Positions 9,087 through 18,344 of a DNA stretch of 64,000 nucleotides are shown in pieces (positions within the stretch are counted from its first letter, which is position 1; every line of letters begins with the position of its first letter). Source of the DNA: CAVYWD01 sp963772225. GTDB taxonomy: Bacteria > Myxococcota > Myxococcia > Myxococcales > UBA5297. Position numbers and translations under genes: made by a program. Under the pieces are notes generated by a model. The model was not told where the DNA came from and made no database searches. It worked only from the letters and a program-made list of their open reading frames with translations. Location of the stretch: positions 248,001-312,000 of the forward strand of contig CAVYWD010000002.1 in the NCBI GenBank assembly GCA_963772225.1. The letters are read 5' to 3'.

Positions 9087-11306
9087 TCAGGGATAGAACT
9101 TCTTGCCGGCCCGCGCGTGGTCGATCAGCAGCGGCGCGGGAGTGAACCTCGCGCCGAAGCGGGCGAGATAGCCCTCCAGCCGGTGCAGCACGTTCGCCGC
9201 GCCTTCGCTGTCGAGGTACCGGAAGGGCCCGCCGAGGAACGGCGGGAAGCCGAGGCCGAAGACCGCGCCCACGTCGCCGTCGCGGGGGCTGCGCAGGATG
9301 CCGTCGCCCAGGCAGCGCACGGCCTCGTTCACCATCTGGAGCGCGACCCGCTCGGCGAGCTCGCGGCGTTCGGCCGGCTTGCGAGCCTTGCCGCCCGGCA
9401 TCCGCTCGTAGATGGTTTCGTCGATCTCCTTGAGCTTCTTGCCCGTCTTCGGGTCGTAGAGGTAGAGCCCCTTCTTGGCCTTCCGGCCCAGGCGCCCGTC
9501 CTTCACGAGCTGCTCCAGCGCCTGCGGCGCCGCCATCCGCTCGCCGAACTCGCCGTGCATGAGGTGGGCGACCTTCGCGCCGACGTCCAGCCCGACCTCG
9601 TCCAAAAGCGTGATGGGCCCGACGGGGAAGCCGAACTCGCAGAGCGCCTTGTCCACCTCGAGCGCGTCGGCTCCGTCGACCAACAGGTGGGCCGCCTCGT
9701 TCATGTAGGGCGTGAGGATGCGGCTGGTGTAAAAGCCGACGCCGTCGTTGACCACGATGACCGTCTTGCCCTGCTTCTTTCCCAGCGCCACCGCGGTCGC
9801 GACCGCCTCCGGGGAGGTCTTCTTGGTCGCGATGACCTCCAGGAGCGGCATCTTGTGGACCGGTGAGAAGTAGTGCATTCCCACCACGTTCTCGGGCCTG
9901 CGCGCCGCCTCGGCGATGCGCGCGATGGGAATGGCGGAGGTGTTGGAAGCGAAGATCGCCTCGGGCTTGCAGAGCGCCTCGACCTCGGCAAGCACCTGGT
10001 GCTTCACCTGGAGGTCCTCGAAGACGGCCTCGACGAAGAGGTCGCAGCTCTTGAAGCCGCTCCAGTCGGCGCTGCCGCTGAGCCTCGCCATCACGCCTTC
10101 GGCGTCGTAGCGCGACAGCGACTTGCGCTTGACCCGGTCGTCGACGATGCCCTTCACCGCCTGTAAACCCTTCTGCACGCTCGGCAGATCGCGGTCCTTG
10201 AGGCGCGCCTCCACCCCGGCGTTGATGGAGACATAGGCGATGCCCGAGCCCATCAGCCCCGCGCCCAGCATGCCGATCTTCTTCACCTCGCGGGGTCGGA
10301 CGTCCTTGGCCTCCACGCCCGGGTCCTTCTTGAGCGCGGTCTGGGCGAAGAAGAGGTGGACGAGCTGGCGCGAGACGTCGCTGACCACGAGCTCGCCGAA
10401 GCCGCGCGCCTCGGCGCGGTAGCCGGCCTCGGGCCCGTCCTCGGCGCCCGCGCGGACGGCCTCGAGCGCCTTGAGCGGCGCGGGGTAGTGGCCCCCGGTC
10501 TTCTTCTGGAGCGCCTCCTTCGCCTTTCGGAAGAGCACCGCCCGGCCGACCGGGTTCTCCTCCAGCGCCGCCTCGGTCCAGACCTTGGAGCCCAAGAGGC
10601 TCTGGAAGAGCGATGCGGGCTTCTTGCCCTTGAGGCGGGCGAGGCCGACGCCCTTTCGGTCCGGGCGCCACCCGCCGGCGAGCTCCAGCGCGCGCTGCTC
10701 GGCGACCTTTCGCAGGAGCGCCGCCGGGCAGACCTCGTCGACCAGCCCGAGCTTGAGCGCCTTTTGCGCCTTGAGCTGCTTGCCCGTGAGGATCAGGTCG
10801 AGGGCCGCCTGGAGGCCGACGAGCTTCGGAGCGCGCTGCGTGCCGCCGCCGCCAGGAAGGACCCCGAGCTGCACCTCCGGGAAGCCGAGCGAGGTCTTGG
10901 GCGCGTCGCTCGCGAGGCGGTAGGTGCAGGCGAGCGCGAGCTCGAGCCCGCCGCCCAGGCAGGCGCCGTGGATGGCCGCCACCACCGGCACCCGCAGATG
11001 CTCGAGCCGGTCGAAGGCGGCCTGTCCGGAGCGGCTCAGGTGCTCGGCGTCCGCCGCGGCGGCGATGCCCTGGAGCACCTCGATCTTCGCGCCGGCGATG
11101 AAGGTGTCGGGCTTGCCGCTCAGGAGGGCCGCGGCCTTGACCGAGGCGTCCGCGGCGAGCTCCTCGAGGACGGCCTCGAACTCGGCGCGGATGTCCTCGG
11201 ACAGCGTGTTCACCGGCTCGCCCGGGATGTCGAAGGTGATGAGCGCGACGCCGTCGGGCGTCCTCTCGACTGAAAAGCTCTTCTGCAGGGTGTCGCTGCG
11301 GCGCAT
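9087..11306 (-). CDS. fadJ: Fatty acid oxidation complex alpha subunit (enoyl-CoA hydratase / 3-hydroxyacyl-CoA dehydrogenase)
   Basis: This 739-aa multifunctional enzyme catalyses hydration of enoyl-CoA and NAD-dependent oxidation of 3-hydroxyacyl-CoA in beta-oxidation. The N-terminal crotonase domain shows GACLGGGLELALAC and GFPEVQLGVLPGGGGTQR, holding the two catalytic Glu residues. The dehydrogenase half begins at KIGMLGAGLMGSGIAYVS (NAD-binding GxGxxG) and has SNTSAIPI and GMHYFSPVHKMPLLEV with the catalytic His. I chose ATG 11306 because AGGAG lies about 10 nt upstream; an ATG at 11336 is less well placed. It follows fadI by 64 bp on the same strand, forming the usual fadIJ pair. Confidence 0.95.
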   Translation of the reverse strand: MRRSDTLQKSFSVERTPDGVALITFDIPGEPVNTLSEDIRAEFEAVLEELAADASVKAAALLSGKPDTFIAGAKIEVLQGIAAAADAEHLSRSGQAAFDRLEHLRVPVVAAIHGACLGGGLELALACTYRLASDAPKTSLGFPEVQLGVLPGGGGTQRAPKLVGLQAALDLILTGKQLKAQKALKLGLVDEVCPAALLRKVAEQRALELAGGWRPDRKGVGLARLKGKKPASLFQSLLGSKVWTEAALEENPVGRAVLFRKAKEALQKKTGGHYPAPLKALEAVRAGAEDGPEAGYRAEARGFGELVVSDVSRQLVHLFFAQTALKKDPGVEAKDVRPREVKKIGMLGAGLMGSGIAYVSINAGVEARLKDRDLPSVQKGLQAVKGIVDDRVKRKSLSRYDAEGVMARLSGSADWSGFKSCDLFVEAVFEDLQVKHQVLAEVEALCKPEAIFASNTSAIPIARIAEAARRPENVVGMHYFSPVHKMPLLEVIATKKTSPEAVATAVALGKKQGKTVIVVNDGVGFYTSRILTPYMNEAAHLLVDGADALEVDKALCEFGFPVGPITLLDEVGLDVGAKVAHLMHGEFGERMAAPQALEQLVKDGRLGRKAKKGLYLYDPKTGKKLKEIDETIYERMPGGKARKPAERRELAERVALQMVNEAVRCLGDGILRSPRDGDVGAVFGLGFPPFLGGPFRYLDSEGAANVLHRLEGYLARFGARFTPAPLLIDHARAGKKFYP

Positions 11307-11370
11307 GGCTTTCGCTCTCCTGGCGCTGGCCTTCAAGGCTTGCTGCCGAACCGCATTCGAAACGTCTTGG

Positions 11371-12684
11371 TTATGCGCGCTCGAGGACGACCGAGGCGCC
11401 CATGCCTCCAGCGGCGCAGAGCGTGACCAGGCCGAACTGGGAGCCGCGTCGCTGCATCTCGCGCAGGGTGGTGGTCACCATGCGCGCGCCGGTGGCGGCG
11501 AACGGGTGGCCCAGGGCGATGGACCCGCCGCTCAGGTTGAGCTTCTTCGGGTCGACCTCGCCGATGGCCTCGTCGCGGCCGAGCTTCTTCTGCGCCCACT
11601 CGCGCGAGGCGAACGCCTGGAGGTTCGAGAGGACCTGGGCGGCGAAGGCCTCGTGCATCTCGATGACACCCATGTCCTTGAGAGTGAGCCCGGCGCGGTC
11701 GAGCGCGACCGGCGTCGCGTAGGCGGGCCCCATGAGGAGCTGCTCGTTGGGGTCGAGCGCGGCGAAGGCGTGCGAGCGGATGAAGCCCAGCGGCTTGTAG
11801 CCCAGGGCGGCGGCCTTCTCCTCGCTCATCAGGAGCACGGCGGCGGCGCCGTCGGTGAGCGCCGAGGAGTTGCCGGCGGTGATGGTGCCGTAGCGCCGGT
11901 CGAAGACGGGCTTGAGCTGGGCCAGCGCATCGAGGCTCGCGTCCTTGCGCACAAGGTTGTCCTCGGAGACCGCCTGCGCGAACCTGGGCGGCGCGAGCAC
12001 CGGGAGGATCTCGTCGCGGAGCAGACCGCTGTCGATGGCCGCGGCGGCCTTCTGGTGGCTCTCGAGCGCCACGCGGTCCTGGTCCTCGCGCCGGATGCCG
12101 TTTTCACGGGCCATCTTCTCGGCGCTCTCGCCCATGGTGAGGCCGGTGGTCGGCTCCTTGATGGCGGGAGGCACGGGGGCGATGTCTTTCACCTTGAGCC
12201 CGCGGAAGGCGTTGAGCTTGGACTTGAAGTCCTTGCCGCGCGAGGCGTCGATGAGCGCCTTGGCCAAGGGCTTGGAGGCGAAGAGCGGGGCGTCGGAGAG
12301 GCTCTCCGCGCCGCCCGCGATGGCGACGTCCGCCCGGCCCAGGGCGATGGCGTCGCCCGCGCTGGCGATGGCCTGGAGGCTCGTCGCGCAGGCGCGGCTC
12401 ACGGTGTGGGCCTCGATGTTCTTGGGCAGGCCGGCGCGCAGGACCACTTCGCGGGCGATGAACGTGGCCAGCGGCGAGGGCACCACCTGGCCGAAGACGA
12501 TCTGGTCGATTTCCTTTGGGGCGAGCTCGGCGCGCTGGACGAGCTCTTTCACCAGCGCCGTCCCGAGCTCGATGGCGCTGGCGTCGGCGAAGCCCGTGCC
12601 GGACTTCACGAAGGGCGTTCGAAGACCCAGGACGACGGCGACGCGCCGAACGCTCTTCGGCGCGGGACTGCCTGCGATGGCCAT
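11371..12684 (-). CDS. fadI: Acetyl-CoA acyltransferase (3-ketoacyl-CoA thiolase)
   Basis: This 437-aa thiolase has the family's usual length and performs the last, thiolytic step of beta-oxidation. The nucleophilic Cys99 is in SRACATSLQAI. The C-terminal motifs EMHEAFAAQ, GGSIALGHPFAATGAR and LCAAGGMGAS carry the catalytic His and the second Cys. ATG 12684 has GAGGAG about 8 nt upstream and is preferred over the in-frame ATG at 12753. It is the first gene of the fadI-fadJ pair and is divergent from the AhpD-like gene across about 240 bp that presumably holds both promoters. Confidence 0.95.
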   Translation of the reverse strand: MAIAGSPAPKSVRRVAVVLGLRTPFVKSGTGFADASAIELGTALVKELVQRAELAPKEIDQIVFGQVVPSPLATFIAREVVLRAGLPKNIEAHTVSRACATSLQAIASAGDAIALGRADVAIAGGAESLSDAPLFASKPLAKALIDASRGKDFKSKLNAFRGLKVKDIAPVPPAIKEPTTGLTMGESAEKMARENGIRREDQDRVALESHQKAAAAIDSGLLRDEILPVLAPPRFAQAVSEDNLVRKDASLDALAQLKPVFDRRYGTITAGNSSALTDGAAAVLLMSEEKAAALGYKPLGFIRSHAFAALDPNEQLLMGPAYATPVALDRAGLTLKDMGVIEMHEAFAAQVLSNLQAFASREWAQKKLGRDEAIGEVDPKKLNLSGGSIALGHPFAATGARMVTTTLREMQRRGSQFGLVTLCAAGGMGASVVLERA

Positions 12685-12923
12685 GCGCAGCTCCTCAAGG
12701 AGTGAGCTCGGTTGAACTTCAGAGCCCGGGTCTGCAAAAGCTAACGGGGGCAACGCGTTGCGTCAAGGCGCAATGGCAGGGGAGTCCTGCGAGCGAGCTC
12801 CTTCTTGGCGGGCCGATCGCGTCGCGCGAATGGGGCCGGCGGAGGGAGCGAGACGCTCGCCTGGTAGGCGGCAGCGAGCTCTGCCATCCTGCGAAGCTCA
12901 GTGCTTCGCTGGGAGGGAGCGCC

Positions 12924-13271
12924 ATGAACCGATTGAAGGCGATTTCGGATCGAAGAAAAGCGGCTCACGCGCAGCTCCTGGAGCTGGGCTCCAAGGTCTA
13001 CAAGTCCTTCCTCGAGTTGGAGCAGGCGACCTTCAGCGACGGCGCGCTCTCGAAGAAGCAGAAGGAGCTCATCGCCGTCGGCATCTCAGTCGTGAAGGAC
13101 TGCGAGTCCTGCATGCAGTGGCACATCGAGCAGGCGGCGAGCGCCGGCGCGAGCCTGCGGGAAGTGCTGGAGGCGGTCGAGGTGGGCATCGAGATGGGCG
13201 GCGGCCCCGCGACGGTGTCGGCGCGCTTTGCGCTCGAGGTGATGGACTCGGTCTTCGGAGCGGCCGATTGA
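12924..13271 (+). CDS. AhpD-like carboxymuconolactone decarboxylase family protein
   Basis: This 115-aa protein starts at ATG 12924 behind a strong GGGAGGGAG site. It has the AhpD-type redox motif Cys60-Glu-Ser-Cys63 followed by His67 (VKDCESCMQWHIEQAA) in a helical context. AhpD-family proteins of this size are small thiol-based peroxidase partners or proteins of unknown substrate. A role in thiol redox or peroxide handling fits the cytochrome and ferritin-like genes that follow on the same strand, but that link is inference. Confidence 0.85.
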   Translation: MNRLKAISDRRKAAHAQLLELGSKVYKSFLELEQATFSDGALSKKQKELIAVGISVVKDCESCMQWHIEQAASAGASLREVLEAVEVGIEMGGGPATVSARFALEVMDSVFGAAD

Positions 13272-13370
13272 GGGAGGTCGTCCGCTTTGGGCCGCCAAGG
13301 GCCTGCCGGCGTCGGGCCCCCAGCGCCGACTTGCCGTGCCGCGCGAGGGTGTGTTACGGCGGTGAGAAGA

Positions 13371-13856
13371 ATGCGACGCCCCCTGCGATGTGCCACCGCT
13401 CTTCTCGCCTTGCTCTTGCCGGCCGGCCAGGCCCTCGCCGCCGACCCGGTCGGCCCCGACAACTGCCGAGCCTGCCACCCTCGAGCTTGGGCGCTCTGGA
13501 AGGACTCCCCTCATTCGCGGGCGACCGCCTCGCTCTCCGCCCGACAGCAGAAGGACCCGCGCTGCCTGTCGTGCCACGCGCCGGAGGTCGGCAAGGGCAT
13601 CGCTGAAGTGACGTGCGAGTCGTGCCACGGCGGCGGCCAGTTCTACTCGCAGCGCTACGTGATGAAGGACGCCGAGCTCGCGCGCGCGGTGGGCCTCGTC
13701 GACCCGACCGAGCACCTCTGCCTGAAGTGCCACGACTCGAACGCGCCTTCGCTTCGCCCCTTCAACTTCGAGGAGAAGCTCAAGCGCATCGACCACTGGT
13801 CCGAGGGCCGGGCCGCGCGCCAGGCGCCCAAGGCCGACGGGCAGCGGCACCGCTAA
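13371..13856 (+). CDS. Periplasmic tetraheme cytochrome c
   Basis: The 161-aa product has a Sec signal (ALLALLLPAGQALA) followed by four CxxCH heme-attachment motifs: CRACH near residue 32, then CLSCH, CESCH and CLKCH. The spacing, with CESCHGGGQFY in the middle, resembles the cytochrome c554/multiheme family of periplasmic electron carriers. Start ATG 13371 is placed by the signal peptide and a GGTGAGAAG site just upstream. The redox partner is not identifiable from the window. It is flanked by an AhpD-like and a ferritin-like gene on the same strand. Confidence 0.88.
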   Translation: MRRPLRCATALLALLLPAGQALAADPVGPDNCRACHPRAWALWKDSPHSRATASLSARQQKDPRCLSCHAPEVGKGIAEVTCESCHGGGQFYSQRYVMKDAELARAVGLVDPTEHLCLKCHDSNAPSLRPFNFEEKLKRIDHWSEGRAARQAPKADGQRHR

Positions 13857-13982
13857 AGCTCGGCGCTTCTCGCTGAGAGCGCGGCACTCCTCCCTATCTC
13901 GCGAAGGCCCTTGGGCCCGGTGCTTATCGTTGGCCTGAGCGCGGCTCGGAGCCTCGGAGCCTGCGGTGAAGGGAGCGCGACC

Positions 13983-14516
13983 ATGATGGAGAAGCTGGGC
14001 AAGGCCAACAAGGACAAGGTGATCGACCTACTGAACGAGCGCCTCGCCTTCGAGCGCGCGAGCGTCGTGCTCTACGATCGCATCCTCGCCAAGATGGACG
14101 GCGATCCGACCGTCGACCCGATGCGCGGGCAGGTTCACACGCACCGCGACCAGGAGAAGGAGCACGAGGAGTGGCTCGAGGAGCAGATCCGCTCCATGGG
14201 CGGTGACGCGCACTCTGAGACCGAGCGCTCCAAGCTCGTTTCGGAGGAGTCCGAGGGGATCGGGAAGGTGATCGAGACCGACGCCGCCCTCCCGCACCTC
14301 TTTCACGCGCTCATGTCGGCCGAGCTCTTGGACAACTCGGGTTGGCAGCTGCTGCTGGACCTGGCCGATCGCGCGGGCGACGACGAGGCGCGCGAGCAGC
14401 TCAGGCGAAGGCTGCATGAGGAGGAGGAGCACCTCATCCTCATGCGCGAGGCCGTGGAGAGCTTCGCCCGGCGCGAGGTCTTGGGCGAGAGCTCGCCGGC
14501 GCCATCGGCGCCGTGA
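13983..14516 (+). CDS. Ferritin-like domain protein
   Basis: This 177-aa, all-helical protein carries the spaced carboxylate/His pattern of a diiron four-helix bundle: NERLAFERASVVLYDRIL near residue 20, HRDQEKEHEEWLEEQI near 55, and RRLHEEEEHLILMREAV near 145. Ferritin-like proteins of this type bind iron or act as oxidases, and the exact function is unknown. Two adjacent ATGs (13983 and 13986) follow GGGAG, and I use the first. It probably belongs to the oxidative-stress or redox group with the two genes upstream. Confidence 0.8.
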   Translation: MMEKLGKANKDKVIDLLNERLAFERASVVLYDRILAKMDGDPTVDPMRGQVHTHRDQEKEHEEWLEEQIRSMGGDAHSETERSKLVSEESEGIGKVIETDAALPHLFHALMSAELLDNSGWQLLLDLADRAGDDEAREQLRRRLHEEEEHLILMREAVESFARREVLGESSPAPSAP

Positions 14517-14531
14517 GCCTGTGCGAGCGAC

Positions 14532-14732
14532 CTAGGCGTAGACGCTGACCGTCGACCCAGGCTGGCCTGGCGCGGGGGTGGGGGGCTGCGGTTGCTGCGC
14601 GCCCGAGCTTCCTTCGATGAGCTCGACGCTGTCCGCTCCCTCGACTTTCTCGATGTCCTGCGACTTCTTCACCATGCTGACGCTGGCCTGGTCCAGCGCG
14701 CTGCTGCTGTCTCCGACGGGTCCGACGCCCAT
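14532..14732 (-). CDS. YjfB-like putative motility protein (66 aa)
   Basis: This small gene has one of the best ribosome sites in the window (AGGAGGAG, 7 nt before ATG 14732). The 66-aa product has a helical SVSMVKKSQDIEKVEGADSV segment resembling the YjfB family of putative motility proteins, followed by a Pro/Gln-rich tail. YjfB proteins are found in flagellated bacteria but their role is unknown. It sits between the ferritin-like gene (convergent) and the GH65 gene (divergent), away from the flagellar cluster, and I see no flagellar-type promoter upstream. Confidence 0.65.
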   Translation of the reverse strand: MGVGPVGDSSSALDQASVSMVKKSQDIEKVEGADSVELIEGSSGAQQPQPPTPAPGQPGSTVSVYA

Positions 14733-14987
14733 TGGGTTCTCCTCCTGAGAGAGCGGGTGCTCCCAGCGCTTTTGCACGCGCGGGGCCAGGGGCGCGAAAG
14801 CGCCCAAGTCCTTGATAGAGCGCGGCGCGGCCACGGCCTTTGGGCGGTCCGCGCCGACCTCGACCGGGGCCGGCGCGACGGGGTGCGCTGGGCCGCGAGA
14901 AATTCGTAGCGGGCACTCCCGCGGCGCACCAACTTTCCTCGGGAGATGCAGGGAGAGGTCGCCGGCCTCGCGCGAGGTGGCCGTCCG

Positions 14988-17900
14988 ATGAAGCCAGCCG
15001 AGGATGCGGAGAAGGCGCTCCAGGCGATCGAGCGGCCGTTCAAGGTCGTCGCCTTCACCTGGGACGGGACCACCCGGCTCGCCCACCGCGCGCTCGAGCG
15101 GCTCCTGTCGCGCGGGGTGGCCGTCGTCGTCGTCTCGGACGTGAGCCTCGCCGAAGCCTCCAGTCAACTCGGGCCGGCTCTCGCCGGACCGCATCTCGGC
15201 CCGCTCTTCGTCGCGGCGAACCGCGGCGCCGAGGTGTACGGCTTCGACGGTCGGCCCAGGCCCCTGGCGCTCTGGCGCCGCGTCGCCACGCCGGAGGAGG
15301 AGCGCCGGCTCGGCGACGTCGCGAGCGCGCTTCGGCAGTGTCTCGCCGAGCGGGGGCTCGAGGCGCGCGTCGTCGAGGCAGGGCTCCATCGCCGCAAGGT
15401 CGACCTGATCCCGGCGCCGGGTTGGGAGCGCCCGCCCAAGCACGCCGTCGGCGCGCTCTTCGCGGCCGTGCAGGCGCGGCTGCTCTCAGCGGGGTTCGCC
15501 GGCGGGCTCGGGGACGCCCTCGACCTGGCCGCCTCGCTCGCGCGGGAGCATGGGCTGCCGAATGCGCGGATCTCCAGCGACGGGAAGCACGTCGAGGTGG
15601 GGCTCACCGACAGGTCCGACGCCGTCGAGTGGGTGATGTGTGAGGTGTGCGCGCCCCGCGGCATTCGCCCTGAGGAAGTCCTCATCGTCGGCGACGCCTT
15701 CGGCGCGCTCGGAGGCGCTGAAGGCGGCGATCGCCGGATGCTGACGACGGCGTCGCGCAGAGCCGCGTTCGCGTCGGTCGGCGCGGAGCCCGGGGGCGTG
15801 GAGCCGCCCGTCTTGCACCTGGGCGGCGGGCCCGAACGGCTCGCGGAGCTCCTGGCGGCCCTGGCCGATCGCCTCGAGGGCCGGCCCGGGGCGCCGCTGG
15901 GCCTCGCTCCGGAGATCCTGCCGCTGCGGCGCACCGACGACTCGCGTTGGCTCATCAGCGAGGAGGGCGTCGACCTCACGCGCGAGCGGGAGATTGAGTC
16001 GCTCTTCGCCGTGGCCAACGGGTACGTGGGGACGCGCGCCTCGCTGGCCGAGGACCGGCACGCCGCGAGCTCCCCGGGGACGTTCGTGGCGGGAGTCTTC
16101 GACACCTTGGGCCGCGCGGGAGCCGTTCCAGAGCTCGCGCTCGCGCCGGAGTGGACGCGGCTGCGAGTCCGGGTCGAGGGCCGGGAGATTCGGCTGGAGC
16201 CCGCGACGTGCCTCGAGCATCGCCGCGCGCTGGACCTGCGCCAGGGCGTCGCCTGGCGCGAGCTTCGCCACCGCGACCTCGACGGGCGGCAGACGCTCCT
16301 GCGCGAGCTGCGCCTCGCCTCGCTCGCCGACCGGCACTTGCTCCTTCAGTGCCTGGCCATCACCGCGGAGAACTACAGCGGGCGGATAGAGGTCGAGCTC
16401 GTCCTGGCGCCAGCGCGCGAGGCGTCGGGCGCCGCGCCCCAAAGGCCGAGGCTCCTTCCGGTCTCCGCGTCGCCCCGGGGGCGCTCCGGCGCCGAGCGCG
16501 AGGCTTTGCTCTTCGCCTCGCCGGGCGTCGGGGCCACCGTCGCCTTCGCGTCGGCCTGCCGAGTCCAGAGCGACGCGGAGGGCGAATCGGCGCCAGGCTC
16601 GGGCCGCGCTTCGCTGGGCGCTCAGCCTCCGCAGATCGAGCGCGCGGACGGAGCGCTCGTCGAGCGATGGTCGCTCTCGGCCCAGATCGGCGAGACGTTC
16701 CGCCTGGACCGGGCGGTCGCCGTCCACACGTCCCGCGACGGAGAGCGGCCCGCGCTGCGCGCCGCGGAGCACGCGGTGTATGCGCACCACGCCGGAGCCC
16801 AGGCGCTCGCGGACGCCCACCGCGAGGCCTGGCGGGAGCGCTGGCGGCGCGCGGACGTGGAGCTCGAGGGCGACGACGAGCTCCAGCGGGCGCTCCGGTT
16901 CGCCCTTTACCACTTGGTGAGCGCCGCCAACCCGGACGACGAGCGGGTGTCGATCGGCGCCCGCACCCTGACCGGCGACTCGTACAAGGGCCACGTCTTC
17001 TGGGACACCGACATCTTCATGGTGCCGTTCTTCATCTTCACCGATCCGCCGTCGGCGCGGGCCCTCCTGATGTACCGCTTCCACGGGCTGGACGGCGCAC
17101 GGGAGAAGGCGCGGGACTTCGGGTATCGCGGCGCTCTCTACCCATGGGAGTCGGCGGACACGGGCCAGGAGGTGACGCCCCGGTTCATGACCGCGCCTGA
17201 CGGCGAGGTAGTGCCCGTGCTCTCCGGCGCCCAGGAGCACCACATCAGCGCGGACGTCGCGTACGCCGTCTGGCAGTACTGGAAGGCGACCGGCGATGAC
17301 GCCTTCTTCGTCGAGGCCGGCGCGGAGATCCTCCTCGAGACGGCGCGGTTCTGGGCGAGCCGCGGCGCGCTCGAGGCCGACGGCCTGTTCCACCTGCGCG
17401 AGCTCATCGGGCCGGACGAGTACCACGAGGGCGTCGACGACAACGCGTTCACCAACGGGCTCGCGCAGCTGAATCTCGAGCGGGGCGCCGAGGCGCTCGC
17501 GGCGCTCGGCCGCCTGTCCCCTCGGCGAGCGCGCGACGTGCGCGAGCGGCTGCAGCTCGCGGACGAGGAGGTGGCGCAGTGGCGCTCCTTCGCCCGGGCG
17601 ATGCACCGAGGCTTCGACCCGGCCTTGGGCCTCATCGAGCAGTTCCAGGGATACTTCGGCCTGGAGGAGTTCGACCTCGCGCCCATGCGCGCTCGGGGAG
17701 CGCGCGCCGCGCCCATGGACCTGATGCTCGGACGAGAGCGGATCCAGCGCTCGAAGGTGGTCAAGCAGGCGGACGTCGTGATGTTGCTCGCCCTGCTGTG
17801 GGACCGGGTGCCGGCGCCCGTGCGGCGGGCCAACTTCGACTACTACGAGCCCCGGACGTGCCACGGCAGCTCGCTCAGCCCGGCTGTGCACGCCTGGGTC

Positions 17901-18344
17901 GCCGCGCGGCTGGGCGACCTATCGACGGCGGGCCAGTACTTCCGCCAGGCGGCGCAGATCGACCTCTCGAACACCATGGGCAACGCCGCGGGCGGGGTCC
18001 ACGCGGCGGCGCTCGGAGGCCTCTGGCAGGCGGCGGTCTTCGGCTTCGGAGGGGTGCGCGCGGACGGCGACGAGCTCGGCCTGGCGCCGCGGCTCCTCGA
18101 CGGCTGGAGCGCGCTCTCGTTCCGGCTCGCCTTCAGGGGCGCGCAGCTTCAGATCGAGGTCGAGGCCGCGGCGCTGAGAGTCCGCTTCTTGGAGGGGAGA
18201 GACGGAGCCCGGCTCCCGTTGACCCTGGGCGAAGACGGAGGCGGCGCCCCCGCGGAGCTTCGACCGGGCGACGTCTTGGAGGCGGTACGGGAGGGCTCGG
18301 GCTGGCGGGTGGTCGGGCCGAGCAGCCTCGGGAGGTCGCCATGA
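14988..18344 (+). CDS. HAD-like domain fused to glycoside hydrolase family 65 phosphorylase
   Basis: This 1118-aa fusion has an N-terminal HAD-fold region (about residues 15-300: VVAFTWDGTTR, VVVVSD, ISSDGKHVEVG, VLIVGDAFG) and a C-terminal GH65 enzyme (about 320-1110). The GH65 part has the N-terminal ESLFAVANGYVGTRAS, the central HVFWDTDIFMVPFFI and IGPDEYHEGVDDNAFTN, whose Glu (about residue 811) is the expected catalytic acid. GH65 enzymes phosphorolyse or hydrolyse alpha-glucobioses such as trehalose, maltose or kojibiose. The HAD nucleophile position is Thr-Trp-Asp instead of Asp-x-Asp, so phosphatase activity is doubtful. The layout recalls the HAD-GH65 OtsB1 proteins. ATG 14988 is preferred over 14946 for its GAGGTGG site. 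It overlaps the Usp gene by 4 bp. Confidence 0.88.
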   Translation: MKPAEDAEKALQAIERPFKVVAFTWDGTTRLAHRALERLLSRGVAVVVVSDVSLAEASSQLGPALAGPHLGPLFVAANRGAEVYGFDGRPRPLALWRRVATPEEERRLGDVASALRQCLAERGLEARVVEAGLHRRKVDLIPAPGWERPPKHAVGALFAAVQARLLSAGFAGGLGDALDLAASLAREHGLPNARISSDGKHVEVGLTDRSDAVEWVMCEVCAPRGIRPEEVLIVGDAFGALGGAEGGDRRMLTTASRRAAFASVGAEPGGVEPPVLHLGGGPERLAELLAALADRLEGRPGAPLGLAPEILPLRRTDDSRWLISEEGVDLTREREIESLFAVANGYVGTRASLAEDRHAASSPGTFVAGVFDTLGRAGAVPELALAPEWTRLRVRVEGREIRLEPATCLEHRRALDLRQGVAWRELRHRDLDGRQTLLRELRLASLADRHLLLQCLAITAENYSGRIEVELVLAPAREASGAAPQRPRLLPVSASPRGRSGAEREALLFASPGVGATVAFASACRVQSDAEGESAPGSGRASLGAQPPQIERADGALVERWSLSAQIGETFRLDRAVAVHTSRDGERPALRAAEHAVYAHHAGAQALADAHREAWRERWRRADVELEGDDELQRALRFALYHLVSAANPDDERVSIGARTLTGDSYKGHVFWDTDIFMVPFFIFTDPPSARALLMYRFHGLDGAREKARDFGYRGALYPWESADTGQEVTPRFMTAPDGEVVPVLSGAQEHHISADVAYAVWQYWKATGDDAFFVEAGAEILLETARFWASRGALEADGLFHLRELIGPDEYHEGVDDNAFTNGLAQLNLERGAEALAALGRLSPRRARDVRERLQLADEEVAQWRSFARAMHRGFDPALGLIEQFQGYFGLEEFDLAPMRARGARAAPMDLMLGRERIQRSKVVKQADVVMLLALLWDRVPAPVRRANFDYYEPRTCHGSSLSPAVHAWVAARLGDLSTAGQYFRQAAQIDLSNTMGNAAGGVHAAALGGLWQAAVFGFGGVRADGDELGLAPRLLDGWSALSFRLAFRGAQLQIEVEAAALRVRFLEGRDGARLPLTLGEDGGGAPAELRPGDVLEAVREGSGWRVVGPSSLGRSP

